This document shows, in pieces, positions 40,646 through 49,126 of a stretch of DNA of 64,000 nucleotides. Position 1 is the stretch's first letter, and each line of letters opens with the position of its first letter. The stretch lies in contig NZ_ATUD01000007.1 in assembly GCF_000420025.1 (NCBI RefSeq), positions 186,001-250,000 of the forward strand, read 5' to 3'. The notes under the pieces were generated by a model. It did no database searches. It saw only the letters and a program-made list of their open reading frames with translations, and was not told the DNA's origin. The translations under genes and the position numbers were made by a program. Source of the DNA: Patulibacter americanus DSM 16676 (GTDB lineage Bacteria; Actinomycetota; Thermoleophilia; Solirubrobacterales; Solirubrobacteraceae).

Positions 40646-42003
40646 TCGAGGTCCTCCTCCTCCTCGTCGCCCTGGGCCTCGTCGCCGCGTGCGGCATCTT
40701 CGTCGCCGCCGAGTTCGCGCTGATCACCGTCGACCGCGGAGCCGTCGACCGCGCCGCCGAGGCCGGCGACAAGCGCGCCGAGGGCGTCGCCCTCGCGCTC
40801 CGCAGCCTCTCGACCCAGCTCTCGGGCGCGCAGCTCGGGATCACGGTCACGAACCTCGCGATCGGCTTCCTCGCGGAGCCGGCGATCGCCAAGCTCGTCG
40901 ACGGGCCGCTCGAGTCGCTCGGCCTGAGCGAGACGGCGTCCCGCGGCGTCTCGGTCGTCATCGCGCTCGTGCTCGCCACGGCCGTGACCATGGTCTTTGG
41001 CGAGCTCGTGCCGAAGAACCTCGCGATCTCCGCCCCGCTCGACACCGCACGGCGCATCGCCGGGGCGCAGCGGGCGTTCACGACGGCCACCGCCTACCCG
41101 CTGCGGTTCCTCAACGGCTCCGCCAACGCGATCCTGCGCCGGCTCGGCATCGAGCCACAGGAGGAGCTCGCGTCCGCGCGCTCGGCGCAGGAGCTCTCCT
41201 CGCTCGTACGGCGCTCCGCCGAGCAGGGCACGCTCGAGACGAACACCGCGACGCTCCTGCAGCGCTCCCTCGCGTTCGGCGAGCGCCGGGCGGACGACGT
41301 CATGACGCCGCGCACCCGCATGAAGACCGTCGACGCCGACGACACCGTCGCGGCCGTCCTGGACCAGGCACGCAAGACGGGCCACTCCCGGTTCCCGGTC
41401 GAGGTCGAGGACTCCGAGGAGATCGCCGGCGTGGCGCACATCCGCCACGCCGTCGCGGTCCCCTTCGAGCGCCGCGACGAGGTCCGGGTGCGCGACGTCA
41501 TGGTCGCCCCCGTCGTCGTCCCCTCGACCCTCGAGCTCGACCCGCTGCTCGCCGTCCTGCGCCAGGGTGGCCTGCAGATGGCGGTCGTCGTGGACGAGTT
41601 CGGCGGGGTCGACGGGGTCGTCACCCTGGAGGACCTGATCGAGGAGATCGTCGGCGAGGTGCTCGACGAGCACGACGACCGCTCCTCCGTCGCCCGCCGC
41701 CAGGCCGACGGCTCGTGGCTCATGCCCGCGCTGCTGCGGCCCGACGAGGCCGAGGAGATCATCGGCGTGCCCGTCCCCGAGGACGAGGACTACGAGACGC
41801 TCGGCGGTCTCGTGGCCCTGCACCTCGAGCGGATCCCGGACGTCGGAGACGAGGTCGTCCTCGACGTGCCCGACGAGGAGGATCCGCACCACCGCGTGAC
41901 GATCACCGTGCGCACCATGGACGGCCTGCGGGTCGACGAGCTGCGCGTCGTCGTGGAGCACCTCGAGCGCGATGACGACGACGAGACGGAGGACGACCGA
42001 TGA
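40642..42003 (+). CDS. CNNM/CorC-HlyC family transporter with CBS pair (first of two)
   Basis: 453 aa. The N-terminal DUF21 membrane domain (about 1-190) reads GIFVAAEFALITVDRGAV, AQLGITVTNLAIGFLAEPAI and VFGELVPKNLAI. A CBS pair follows (MTPRTRMKTVDAD to GVVTLEDLIEEIVGEVLDEHD), then a C-terminal CorC_HlyC domain (about 355-435). Family members extrude Mg2+ or Co2+, with the CBS pair binding ATP-Mg. ATG 40642 overlaps the leader ORF, and its own stop overlaps the next transporter. Confidence 0.93.
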   Translation: MIEVLLLLVALGLVAACGIFVAAEFALITVDRGAVDRAAEAGDKRAEGVALALRSLSTQLSGAQLGITVTNLAIGFLAEPAIAKLVDGPLESLGLSETASRGVSVVIALVLATAVTMVFGELVPKNLAISAPLDTARRIAGAQRAFTTATAYPLRFLNGSANAILRRLGIEPQEELASARSAQELSSLVRRSAEQGTLETNTATLLQRSLAFGERRADDVMTPRTRMKTVDADDTVAAVLDQARKTGHSRFPVEVEDSEEIAGVAHIRHAVAVPFERRDEVRVRDVMVAPVVVPSTLELDPLLAVLRQGGLQMAVVVDEFGGVDGVVTLEDLIEEIVGEVLDEHDDRSSVARRQADGSWLMPALLRPDEAEEIIGVPVPEDEDYETLGGLVALHLERIPDVGDEVVLDVPDEEDPHHRVTITVRTMDGLRVDELRVVVEHLERDDDDETEDDR

Positions 42004-43055
42004 GCGATCTGCTCGCCGTCCTCATCGCCGTCGTCCTGCTGGGCCTGAACGCCTTCTTCGTCGGCGCGGAGTTCGCGCTCGTGTCCGCCCGCCGGACCGA
42101 GATCGAACCCCGGGCCGAGGCCGGCAGTCGCGCGGCCAAGATCACCCTCGGCGCGATGGAGAACGTCTCGCTGATGATGGCGGGCGCCCAGCTCGGCATC
42201 ACGATCTGCTCCCTCGGCCTCGGCTACATCGGTGAGCCGGCCGTCGCCCACCTCATCGAGCCGCTGCTGCACGACGTCGGCATCGGCGAGTCCCTCCTGC
42301 ACCCGATCGCGTTCGCGATCGCCCTGCTCATCGTCGTCTACCTGCACGTCGTGGTCGGCGAGATGGTGCCGAAGAACATCGCCCTCGCCGGCCCGGACCG
42401 GTCGGCCCTGGTGCTGGGGCCCCCGCTCGTGTTGATCGTGCGCATCCTGCGCCCGGCCATCGCGGGCCTGAACTGGATCGCGAACGTCACCCTGCGCGCC
42501 GTCGGCGTGGAGCCGAAGGACGAGGTGACGAGCGCGTTCACCCGCGACGAGGTCGCGGGGCTGGTCGAGGAGTCCCATCGCGAGGGCATGCTGGAGCACG
42601 GCGAGGGCCGGCTCCTGCTCGACGCCCTGCAGTTCGAGGACCGCACCGCGCGCGCCGTGCTGCTGCCGATGGCGGAGCTCGAGACCGTGCGCCCCGGCGT
42701 CACCCCGGCGAAGGTCGAGGAGCTCGCCGGTCGCACGGGCTACTCGCGGTTCCCCGTCCGGCTGCCCGACGGCGCGCTCGTGGGCTACCTGCACCTGAAG
42801 GACCTGCTCGGCGAGGGCGACGGCGATCGCGACCGCCCGGTGCCGGCGCGCCTGCGCCGCACCCTGCCGACGGTGAACGTGTCGGACCGCCTGCGGACGG
42901 TCCTGCAGACCATGCAGCGCTCCCGCGCGCACCTCGCCCGCGTGAAGGACGCCGACGGCACCGTGCTCGGCGTCGTGGCGCTCGAGGACGTGCTCGAGGA
43001 GCTCGTCGGCGAGGTCCGCGACGAGAGCCGCCGGGCAACGGTCCAGAACGACTGA
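42000..43055 (+). CDS. CNNM/CorC-HlyC family transporter with CBS pair (second of two)
   Basis: 351 aa. DUF21 membrane domain with NAFFVGAEFALVSARRTEIE, AQLGITICSLGLGYIGEPAV and VVGEMVPKNIAL, then CBS pair (MAELETVRPGVTP to VALEDVLEELVGEV). It lacks the C-terminal CorC_HlyC domain that the first protein has, so the pair is asymmetric and may form a heteromer. ATG 42000 overlaps the TGA of the first gene. Confidence 0.92.
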   Translation: MSDLLAVLIAVVLLGLNAFFVGAEFALVSARRTEIEPRAEAGSRAAKITLGAMENVSLMMAGAQLGITICSLGLGYIGEPAVAHLIEPLLHDVGIGESLLHPIAFAIALLIVVYLHVVVGEMVPKNIALAGPDRSALVLGPPLVLIVRILRPAIAGLNWIANVTLRAVGVEPKDEVTSAFTRDEVAGLVEESHREGMLEHGEGRLLLDALQFEDRTARAVLLPMAELETVRPGVTPAKVEELAGRTGYSRFPVRLPDGALVGYLHLKDLLGEGDGDRDRPVPARLRRTLPTVNVSDRLRTVLQTMQRSRAHLARVKDADGTVLGVVALEDVLEELVGEVRDESRRATVQND

Positions 43056-43112
43056 CCGCCCGCCGCGCCGCCCCTCCGGGTGCGGCGCGGCACCGGGTCC
43101 TCGCCGGCGGGA

Positions 43113-43133
43113 CCGGTCGTCCGGGACGACCGG
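43113..43133. terminator. Hairpin between convergent genes
   Basis: CCGGTCGTC-CGG-GACGACCGG, a perfect 9-bp stem between the CNNM operon and kdpE, able to act in both directions. Confidence 0.55.
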
Positions 43134-43159
43134 GTCCGGCCCTCCCCTCCTCCCCCGGG

Positions 43160-43858
43160 TCAGCCCACGAGCCGGTAGCCCACGCCCGTCTCCGTGCGGA
43201 TGAGGCGCGGCGCCGGCGTGCCGTCCGCGGCGGGCGTCTCGAGCTTGCGGCGCAGGTTCGCGATGTGGGTGCGCAGTGTCGCCGTGTCATCGGCGTAGGC
43301 GGCGCCCCACACCTCGAGCAGCAGCGCCCCGTGGGTCAGGAGCCGGCCGCGGTGGCGGACGAGCGTGCGCAGCAGGCCGAACTCGATGGGCGTCAGGTGC
43401 AGCTCCGTCCCCGCCCGCAGGACGCGGTGGTCGGCCAGATCGACCTCGAGGTCGCCCACCCGCACCACGGGGTCCTCGGTGGTCGTGCCGGCGCGGCGCA
43501 GGGCCGCCCGCAGCCGGGCGAGGAGCTCGCCGGGCCCGAAGGGCTTCGTGACGTAGTCGTCCGCCCCCGCCTCGAGGGCCCGCACCTTCTCGGACTCCTC
43601 GTCGACGGCGGACAGCACGAGGATCGGGATCTGCGTCCACTCGCGGAGTCCGCGGCAGACGTCGACGCCGCTGCCGTCCGGCAGCATGAGGTCGACGATC
43701 GCCGCCTCGGGCCCGTGCAGCGCCGCCAGGTCGAGCGCCTCCTCCACCCCGCCGGCCGGGAGGGCCGTGAAGCCCGCGTCGCGCAGCAGGACCTTGAGCG
43801 CGCGGACGATCTGCGGCTCGTCGTCGACGACGAGCACCGTGCGGCCCCCGGCGCTCAC
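43160..43858 (-). CDS. kdpE: OmpR-family response regulator, KdpE
   Basis: 232 aa. Receiver domain with acidic pocket VDDE, phospho-acceptor Asp56 in AIVDLMLPDG and KPF Lys near 105. The winged-helix output domain reads LHLTPIEFGLLRTLVRHRGRLLTH and VWGAAYADDTATLRTHIANLRRKLE, the wording typical of KdpE. GTG 43858 overlaps the kinase stop (GTGA). It should activate the kdp operon under potassium limitation or osmotic stress. The pump operon lies about 6 kb further on. Confidence 0.9.
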   Translation of the reverse strand: MSAGGRTVLVVDDEPQIVRALKVLLRDAGFTALPAGGVEEALDLAALHGPEAAIVDLMLPDGSGVDVCRGLREWTQIPILVLSAVDEESEKVRALEAGADDYVTKPFGPGELLARLRAALRRAGTTTEDPVVRVGDLEVDLADHRVLRAGTELHLTPIEFGLLRTLVRHRGRLLTHGALLLEVWGAAYADDTATLRTHIANLRRKLETPAADGTPAPRLIRTETGVGYRLVG

Positions 43859-45363
43859 GGGCGGCCTCGCCCGGCCGCGGGCGCGCCGCCGGATGCGGGC
43901 GCACGATCGGGTGCCGAGACGGTCCCGGCCGCGGACGCGCCGTCCCCGTCGGCCGGCGGCAGCTCGAGCACGAACGCCGTGCCCTGCCCCGGGTAGCTCT
44001 CCACGCGCAGGCTCCCCCCGTTGGCCTCGGCGAACCCGCGGGCGATCGCGAGGCCCAGGCCGCTGCCGGGTCCGGAGGAACCCTCGCCGCGGGTGAACGG
44101 CCGGAAGAGCGCCTCGCGGGCCTCGGGCGGGATGCCCGGGCCGCCGTCGACCACGCGCACCACCGCCCGGCCGCGGCGGCGGGCGATGCGCACCAGCACG
44201 CGGTCGGCCTCCGGGCTACGCGGCGCGGACGGGCGGCCGTGGACGAGCGCGTTCTCCAGCAGGTTCACCACGATCCGCTCGACCTGCGCCGGGTCGGCGC
44301 GGACGCTGGGCGGCGGGTCCTCCGTCTCCACCCGCACGCGCGCGGCGGCCGGCCCGAGCGCGACGAGGGCGTCGCGGACGAGGTCGTCGAGGAACAGCTC
44401 GTCGGCCCGCGGCTGCGCGGCGCCGACCTCGAGCCGCGAGAGGTCCAGCAGCTTCTCGATCATCGCGGCGAGGCGGTCGCTGCCCTCCTCGATCCCCGTG
44501 GCGAGCTCCGTCCGCTCGTCCGGCTCCAGCGACGGGGAGCGCAGCGCGGCGGCGGCCGCCGAGATCTGGGTCAACGGCGTGCGGAGGTCGTGGCCGACCG
44601 TCCGCAGGAGGGTCGTCTTGACCTCGTCGGAGCGCCGGAGCGTCTCGGCCTCGACGGCCTCGGCCCCGAGCCGCTCGCGCTCGAGGCCGGCGGCGAGGAC
44701 GGCGCCCAGCGCCGGGGCGACCCGCTCGCGCAGCGCCGCGTCGGCCGCCGGATCTCCAGGCGTCGTCCACCGCAGCACGCCGACCGGACCGCCGGGCCCG
44801 CGGAGGACGACCGCGCCGCCATCGGGGCCGCCGTCGCCCGTGAGCCCGGGGTCCCACGGCCGCAGGGTCACGGGCGCGCCCACGTGCTCCTCGAGCCGCG
44901 CGGCCGCCGCGGGCAGCGACGCCGCCACCTGCCGGTCCGAGAGCACGATCGTCGTGAGGTCGGCGACGAGGTCCGCCTCGCGCCGCGCCGCGTCCGCCCG
45001 CGCCGCGTCGCGGCGCCCCGCCTCGGCGATGCGCGCGGACACCACGGCGACGACGAGCAGCACGGCCAGCACCGCCCAGTGCCGCTCGTCCGCCAGCTCG
45101 AAGTCGCGCACGGGTGGCAGCTCGAACCAGTTGAAGGCCGCCACGGAGAGGGCGGCCGTGGCGACGCCGAGCCCGACGCCGGAGCGCGTCGCGACGAGCA
45201 GGACCGGCACGACGTAGAAGACGCCGAGGGAGACCGCCGGGGCGACGCCCTTCACGGCCTCGACCACCAGGGTCGCGAGGGCTACGCCGCCGACGGCGAG
45301 CGCGACGTCGCCGGCGGACGGGCGCGCGCGGGGAGCGGCGGAGGCGAGGGCGGGGTCCGGCAC
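43855..45363 (-). CDS. KdpD C-terminal half: DUF4118 membrane domain, GAF-like region, histidine kinase
   Basis: 502 aa. Four hydrophobic segments (about 20-110) form the KdpD membrane domain including AFNWFELPPVRDFELADERHW, a KdpD hallmark. A GAF-like region follows, then HisKA with His258 in LLRTVGHDLRTPLTQ and HATPase with NLLENALVHG, VVDGGPGIPP, GSGLGLAIARGF. The KdpD N-terminal domain is absent here and is encoded at 30844-32058. GTG 45363 has TACGCT 8 bases upstream, so the short protein is the intended product and not a broken gene. The tail is Ala/Gly/Pro-rich. Confidence 0.93.
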   Translation of the reverse strand: MPDPALASAAPRARPSAGDVALAVGGVALATLVVEAVKGVAPAVSLGVFYVVPVLLVATRSGVGLGVATAALSVAAFNWFELPPVRDFELADERHWAVLAVLLVVAVVSARIAEAGRRDAARADAARREADLVADLTTIVLSDRQVAASLPAAAARLEEHVGAPVTLRPWDPGLTGDGGPDGGAVVLRGPGGPVGVLRWTTPGDPAADAALRERVAPALGAVLAAGLERERLGAEAVEAETLRRSDEVKTTLLRTVGHDLRTPLTQISAAAAALRSPSLEPDERTELATGIEEGSDRLAAMIEKLLDLSRLEVGAAQPRADELFLDDLVRDALVALGPAAARVRVETEDPPPSVRADPAQVERIVVNLLENALVHGRPSAPRSPEADRVLVRIARRRGRAVVRVVDGGPGIPPEAREALFRPFTRGEGSSGPGSGLGLAIARGFAEANGGSLRVESYPGQGTAFVLELPPADGDGASAAGTVSAPDRAPASGGAPAAGRGRP

Positions 45364-45371
45364 GACGGCGA

Positions 45372-45377
45372 AGCGTA
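45372..45377 (-). promoter_or_regulatory. -10 element TACGCT of the kinase-kdpE operon
   Basis: 8 bases before GTG 45363 on the minus strand. Confidence 0.6.
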
Positions 45378-45428
45378 CGCCCCGCCGGGGCCGCCCCCGG
45401 CCACGGCCGGGGGGCGCCGGGCGGTCCG

Positions 45429-46121
45429 TCAGCCCGAGCGGCGCCCGGCGCGGGCGGCGGCCTTCGCCGCCTTGCCGGCCATGAGCTGGTCCAGCGTGGG
45501 CGGCCCCGTCGGCAGCGGGTGGGCCGCCGCCGGCCGCATGCCGTCCAGCAGCACGCCGAGGTACCGCCGCCACAGGTCGGGGGAGCAGCCCGTCATCGCG
45601 ACGGGGCACTGCTCCGTCGCCCCGCCGACGGCCGCGAGGATGAACGGCAGGTCCTCCGGGCTCAGGTCATCGCGGACCTGGCCGGCCCTCTGGCCCCGCT
45701 CGAGCAGCTCGCCGAGCTGGCCCATGATCCGCTCGTTGCGCTCGCGGAACCGCGGCTGCGAGAACAGGTCCGGACCGACGCTCTGGAGGAACGTGCGGTC
45801 GCAGGCCTGGCGCTCCGCGGTGCCCGTGATCACGTGGACGATGCCCTCCCAGGCGTCCTCCATCGCGAGCGCCTCGTAGACCGTCGACGTCATCTCGTCG
45901 AAGGTGCGCTCGAGCACGGCGGCGATCAGGTCGTCCTTCGTGGGGAAGTGCCGGAACAGCGTGCCCGCCCCGACCCCCGCCCGCCGCGCGATCTCCGCAA
46001 CGGACGCGTCGGGGCCCAGCTCGGCGAACACGTCCTGCGCGACCTCGAGCAGCCGCTCGCGGTTGCGCAGGGCGTCGGCCCGCCGGGGCCGCTCGACCGT
46101 GTCCGGGGCTTCCGTGCTCAC
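45429..46121 (-). CDS. TetR family regulator next to the DHA2 exporter
   Basis: 230 aa. HTH: DASVAEIARRAGVGAGTLFRHFPTKDDLIAAVLER, the TetR pattern with a GAGTLFRHF recognition turn, then a ligand domain of the SMU_134-like/TetR_C type and a basic tail. GTG 46121 is 10 bases after the exporter stop. A TAGGAT hexamer is 7 bases upstream but contains the exporter stop codon, so a separate promoter is possible yet not certain. It most likely represses the exporter gene it follows. Confidence 0.9.
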   Translation of the reverse strand: MSTEAPDTVERPRRADALRNRERLLEVAQDVFAELGPDASVAEIARRAGVGAGTLFRHFPTKDDLIAAVLERTFDEMTSTVYEALAMEDAWEGIVHVITGTAERQACDRTFLQSVGPDLFSQPRFRERNERIMGQLGELLERGQRAGQVRDDLSPEDLPFILAAVGGATEQCPVAMTGCSPDLWRRYLGVLLDGMRPAAAHPLPTGPPTLDQLMAGKAAKAAARAGRRSG

Positions 46122-46128
46122 CTCTACG

Positions 46129-46134
46129 ATCCTA
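46129..46134 (-). promoter_or_regulatory. Possible -10 element TAGGAT of the TetR gene
   Basis: 7 bases before GTG 46121. Its TAG is the stop codon of the exporter, so the match could be coincidental. Confidence 0.4.
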
Positions 46135-47607
46135 CGCTGCGACCGCCACGGCCTGCTCCGGGTCGATGTCTGCGACGTGCTCGCGGCGGACGAGGACGGC
46201 GGTGAGCACCGCCGCGGCGATCATCAGGCCGGCCCCGACGAGGAACGCCAGGTGGTAGCCCGAGACGAGCGCCTCGAGGCCCTGCGCCCGGGAGACGCCG
46301 CCCCCGGCCTCGGCGATGCGGTCCTCCGTGCGCGAGGCCGCGAGCGTCGACAGGACCGCGAGGCCGAGAGCGCCGCCGAACTGCTGCGAGGTGTTGATGA
46401 GGCCGGACGCGAGGCCCTGGTCGGCCTCGTCGATGCCGCCCGTCGCCATCACCGTGACGGGGACGAACACCAGGCCCATGCCCGCGGCGAGCAGGACCAT
46501 GGCGGGCAGCAGCTCCGTCGCGTAGTTGCCCGCGACCGTGATGCGCGCCATGAGCACCAGGCCGAGCGCGGCCAGCAGCAGTCCGCCGATGATCGTCCCC
46601 CGGATGCCGAGCCGGCGGATCAGCGTCTGGGCGGCGACCGAGCCGCCGACGATGCCGACGGTGAACGGCAGGAACGCCAGGCCCGACTCCAGCGGCGAGT
46701 AGCCCAGGACCTCCTGCATGTAGATCGTCGCGAAGTAGAACAGCGCGAACATGCCGGCGATCGCCAGCAGCATCACGAGGTTCGAGGCCAGCAGGGAGCG
46801 CACGCGCAGGATGCCCAGGCGCACGAGCGGCTCGGAGTGCCGGCGCTCGACGAGCACGAAGGCGCTCAGGAGCACGATCGCGAGGGCGCCGAAGCCGAGC
46901 GTGGAACCCGAGCCCCAGCCCTGCTCGCCGGCCTCGACGACCGCGTAGACCAGCGCGACGAGCCCGCCCGTGACGGTGGCCGCGCCGAGCAGGTCGAAGC
47001 CGCCGGGCACGTTCTCGGCGCGCGACTCGGGGATCACCCGGTACGCGAGGACGGCCACGACGATGCCGACGGGCACGTTGACGATGAAGACCCAGGGCCA
47101 GGAGAGCGCCTCGACGAGGACGCCGCCGAGGATGAGGCCCACGGCGCTGCCGCCGCCGGCGATCGCGCCCCAGACGCCCAGCGCGCGGGTCCGCTCAGGG
47201 CCCTCGGCGAACGTCGTGGTGACGATGGAGAGCGCGGCCGGCGAGACGAGCGCGCCCCCGAGGCCCTGCAGCGCGCGGAACGCGATGAGCTGGCCGGGCG
47301 TCTGCGCCAGACCGTTCAGCAGCGAGGCGGCGGTGAAGAGGGCGACGCCCAGGACGAACAGGCGCCGGCGTCCGAAGAGGTCCGCCGCGCGGCCGCCGAG
47401 CAGGAGGAAGCCGCCGAAGAGCAGCGTGTAGGAGTTGATGACCCAGGCGAGGTTGCTCGGCTCGAAGCCGAGGTCGGCCTGGATGGAGGGCAGCGCGACG
47501 TTCACGACGGTGGCGTCGAGGACGACCATGAACTGCGCGAAGCAGACGAGCACGAGCACGGCCATCGGGCTGACGGCGCGGGTCGTGGGAGGGGCGGAGG
47601 AGGACAT
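46132..47607 (-). CDS. MFS drug exporter, DHA2 (14-helix) family
   Basis: 491 aa with 14 predicted hydrophobic segments. FMVVLDATVVNVALPSIQADLG is motif D1 with the membrane Asp, GGRAADLFGRRRLFVLG is motif A, and GGGSAVGLILGGVLVEALSWPWVFIVNVPVG is motif C of drug/proton antiporters. EmrB/QacA relatives export hydrophobic toxins or antibiotics. Start MSSSAPP (47607) was chosen; the longer frame is promoter. TAGGTT about 44 bases upstream overlaps a palindrome, so expression is probably repressed by the adjacent TetR protein. Confidence 0.93.
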   Translation of the reverse strand: MSSSAPPTTRAVSPMAVLVLVCFAQFMVVLDATVVNVALPSIQADLGFEPSNLAWVINSYTLLFGGFLLLGGRAADLFGRRRLFVLGVALFTAASLLNGLAQTPGQLIAFRALQGLGGALVSPAALSIVTTTFAEGPERTRALGVWGAIAGGGSAVGLILGGVLVEALSWPWVFIVNVPVGIVVAVLAYRVIPESRAENVPGGFDLLGAATVTGGLVALVYAVVEAGEQGWGSGSTLGFGALAIVLLSAFVLVERRHSEPLVRLGILRVRSLLASNLVMLLAIAGMFALFYFATIYMQEVLGYSPLESGLAFLPFTVGIVGGSVAAQTLIRRLGIRGTIIGGLLLAALGLVLMARITVAGNYATELLPAMVLLAAGMGLVFVPVTVMATGGIDEADQGLASGLINTSQQFGGALGLAVLSTLAASRTEDRIAEAGGGVSRAQGLEALVSGYHLAFLVGAGLMIAAAVLTAVLVRREHVADIDPEQAVAVAA

Positions 47608-47643
47608 CGGAGGTGCGTTCCAGTCAAGCGGAGTGGTTGATCC

Positions 47644-47656
47644 GGTTGGCAACCTA
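47644..47656 (-). promoter_or_regulatory. Operator palindrome and -10 of the DHA2 exporter
   Basis: GGTTG-G-CAACC (47644-47654) overlaps TAGGTT on the minus strand (47651-47656), as expected for repressor control. Confidence 0.55.
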
Positions 47657-47674
47657 GCACAAGCGGATCGCATG

Positions 47675-47712
47675 CTCCGGTTATTTCGGAGTGAACGCTC
47701 CGGTTGTCCGGA
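47675..47712. promoter_or_regulatory. Repeated CTCCGGTT boxes upstream of the exporter
   Basis: CTCCGGTT occurs at 47675 and 47698, 23 bp apart. CGGAG arms make CTCCG-N7-CGGAG (47675-47691), and the second box overlaps TCCGGTTGTCCGGA. Likely additional regulator sites. Confidence 0.4.
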
Positions 47713-47815
47713 TCGCGGCTCAAACCGGCCGGAACCCGACCGGGTGGACCGGGCCTTGCCGACGTCCGATGCGGCGTCGAACCGAGAAGCCCGGGCCGGG
47801 GCCCGGCCGTCTCGC

Positions 47816-47821
47816 TAGGTT
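47816..47821 (+). promoter_or_regulatory. -10 element TAGGTT of the phosphoesterase gene
   Basis: 6 bases before GTG 47828. Confidence 0.6.
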
Positions 47822-47827
47822 GGCGGG

Positions 47828-48559
47828 GTGCTCGCCCTCCTCTACGACGTGCACGGCAACCTCGCCGCGCTCGAGGCCGTGATCGACGATGCGGAGCGGG
47901 CCGGTGCCGACGGCTGGCTCGTCGGCGGCGACGTCTCGGCGTTCGGCCCCTGGCCCGTCGACGCGCTCCGCCGCCTGCGGGCCCTGCCCGACGCCCTCTG
48001 GCTGCGCGGCAACCACGAGCGCTGGGCCGTCGAGACGGCGGACGTGCCGGCGATCCCGCTGGCCCGCGGGGGCGTCGACGCGGCCCGGGACGCACTCGGC
48101 CCGTCGACCGTGGCGGAGCTCTACGCCCTCCCGCGGTGGCAGCGCGTCCCCGGCGGAGAGGCGTGGCACGGGTCGCCGCAGGCCGACGTCGTCGGGTTCC
48201 TGCCGGAGCCCGAGGAGGACGAGGGCGATCGGCTCGCGGGCCGCACGCCCGGGCTGCTCGTCGTCGGCCACACCCACCTGCAGATGCGCCGCGACATCGA
48301 GCGCCCCGACGGCGGCGTCACGACGGTGGTCAACCCGGGGAGCGTGGGCATGCCGTTCGACGGCGATCCCCGCGCCGCCTACGGCCTGCTCGCCGACGAC
48401 GGCTCCGTCGAGCTGCGGCGGGTCGCCTACGACATCGAGCGCACGGTCGCCGAGCACGCCGCGCGTTGGGGCGACGCCGCGTGGGCCCGTGCCGTCGCTG
48501 GCACCTACCCCACCGGCCGGCCCGCGACGCTGCCCGCCCCCACCCTCCCGCGACCGTGA
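47828..48559 (+). CDS. Metallophosphoesterase of the YfcE/MJ0936-like family
   Basis: 243 aa. Motifs for the dinuclear metal site appear in order: LLYDVHGNLAALEAV, VGGDVSAFGPWP, LRGNHERWAV, WHGSPQ and VVGHTHLQMRR, followed by NPGSVGMP. These match single-domain calcineurin-like phosphodiesterases; the physiological substrate is not evident. GTG start; the stop overlaps the next gene's GTG (GTGA). Confidence 0.92.
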   Translation: MLALLYDVHGNLAALEAVIDDAERAGADGWLVGGDVSAFGPWPVDALRRLRALPDALWLRGNHERWAVETADVPAIPLARGGVDAARDALGPSTVAELYALPRWQRVPGGEAWHGSPQADVVGFLPEPEEDEGDRLAGRTPGLLVVGHTHLQMRRDIERPDGGVTTVVNPGSVGMPFDGDPRAAYGLLADDGSVELRRVAYDIERTVAEHAARWGDAAWARAVAGTYPTGRPATLPAPTLPRP

Positions 48560-49077
48560 GCACCGACGCGCCCGACCCGGGTCCGCCCGTCGCCCTCGTC
48601 GCGTCCGTCGGGGAGCTCGACGCCGTCGTCACGCTCCTCCGCGCGCTGCTGCACGCCTCGGCGGCCGTCCGCGCCACCGCGGTCGTCCCGGACGGCGACG
48701 GCCCGCCGGCCGTCGTGGACGCGGCACGCCTGCTCCCCGTCGAGGTCGCCCGCGGCGGAACCGTCGTGCACCTGCCCCACGCCGGTCCGGCGGGCGAGCC
48801 CGTCCCCGACCTGCCGGTGTTCCGGCCCCTGCCGCCGTTCGACGCCGACCCGGCGACGGGCGAGATCGCCGCTCCCCTCGGGGGCGTCGAGCACCGGGCG
48901 CGCGCCACCGCGGCGGCGGCCGGCAACCTGCCGGCGGGCTCCGTGCTGCAGCTCTCGTGGGAGTCGACGCGCCCCGGGTCCCCCTTCTCCGTCACCGCGC
49001 GGGCCGCGACGGACGAGCCGTTCGTCCTGGGCGTCGGCGACGAGGCGTTCCCCATGCCGGCCGGCTGGCCGGGCTGA
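48556..49077 (+). CDS. Hypothetical protein coupled to the phosphoesterase
   Basis: 173 aa starting at GTG 48556, which overlaps the upstream TGA, so co-translation supports the gene. It is Ala/Val/Pro-rich, alternating predicted strands (VVDAARLLPVEVARGGTVVHLPH, GSVLQLSWES, PFSVTARA) without catalytic motifs. No signal peptide or membrane helix. No family recognised; it may be a partner of the phosphoesterase. Confidence 0.65.
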   Translation: MSTDAPDPGPPVALVASVGELDAVVTLLRALLHASAAVRATAVVPDGDGPPAVVDAARLLPVEVARGGTVVHLPHAGPAGEPVPDLPVFRPLPPFDADPATGEIAAPLGGVEHRARATAAAAGNLPAGSVLQLSWESTRPGSPFSVTARAATDEPFVLGVGDEAFPMPAGWPG

Positions 49078-49126
49078 GGCAGGCGGGCGGCGTCGGGACG
49101 CAGGCGTATGCCAGACTACCCCGTCT

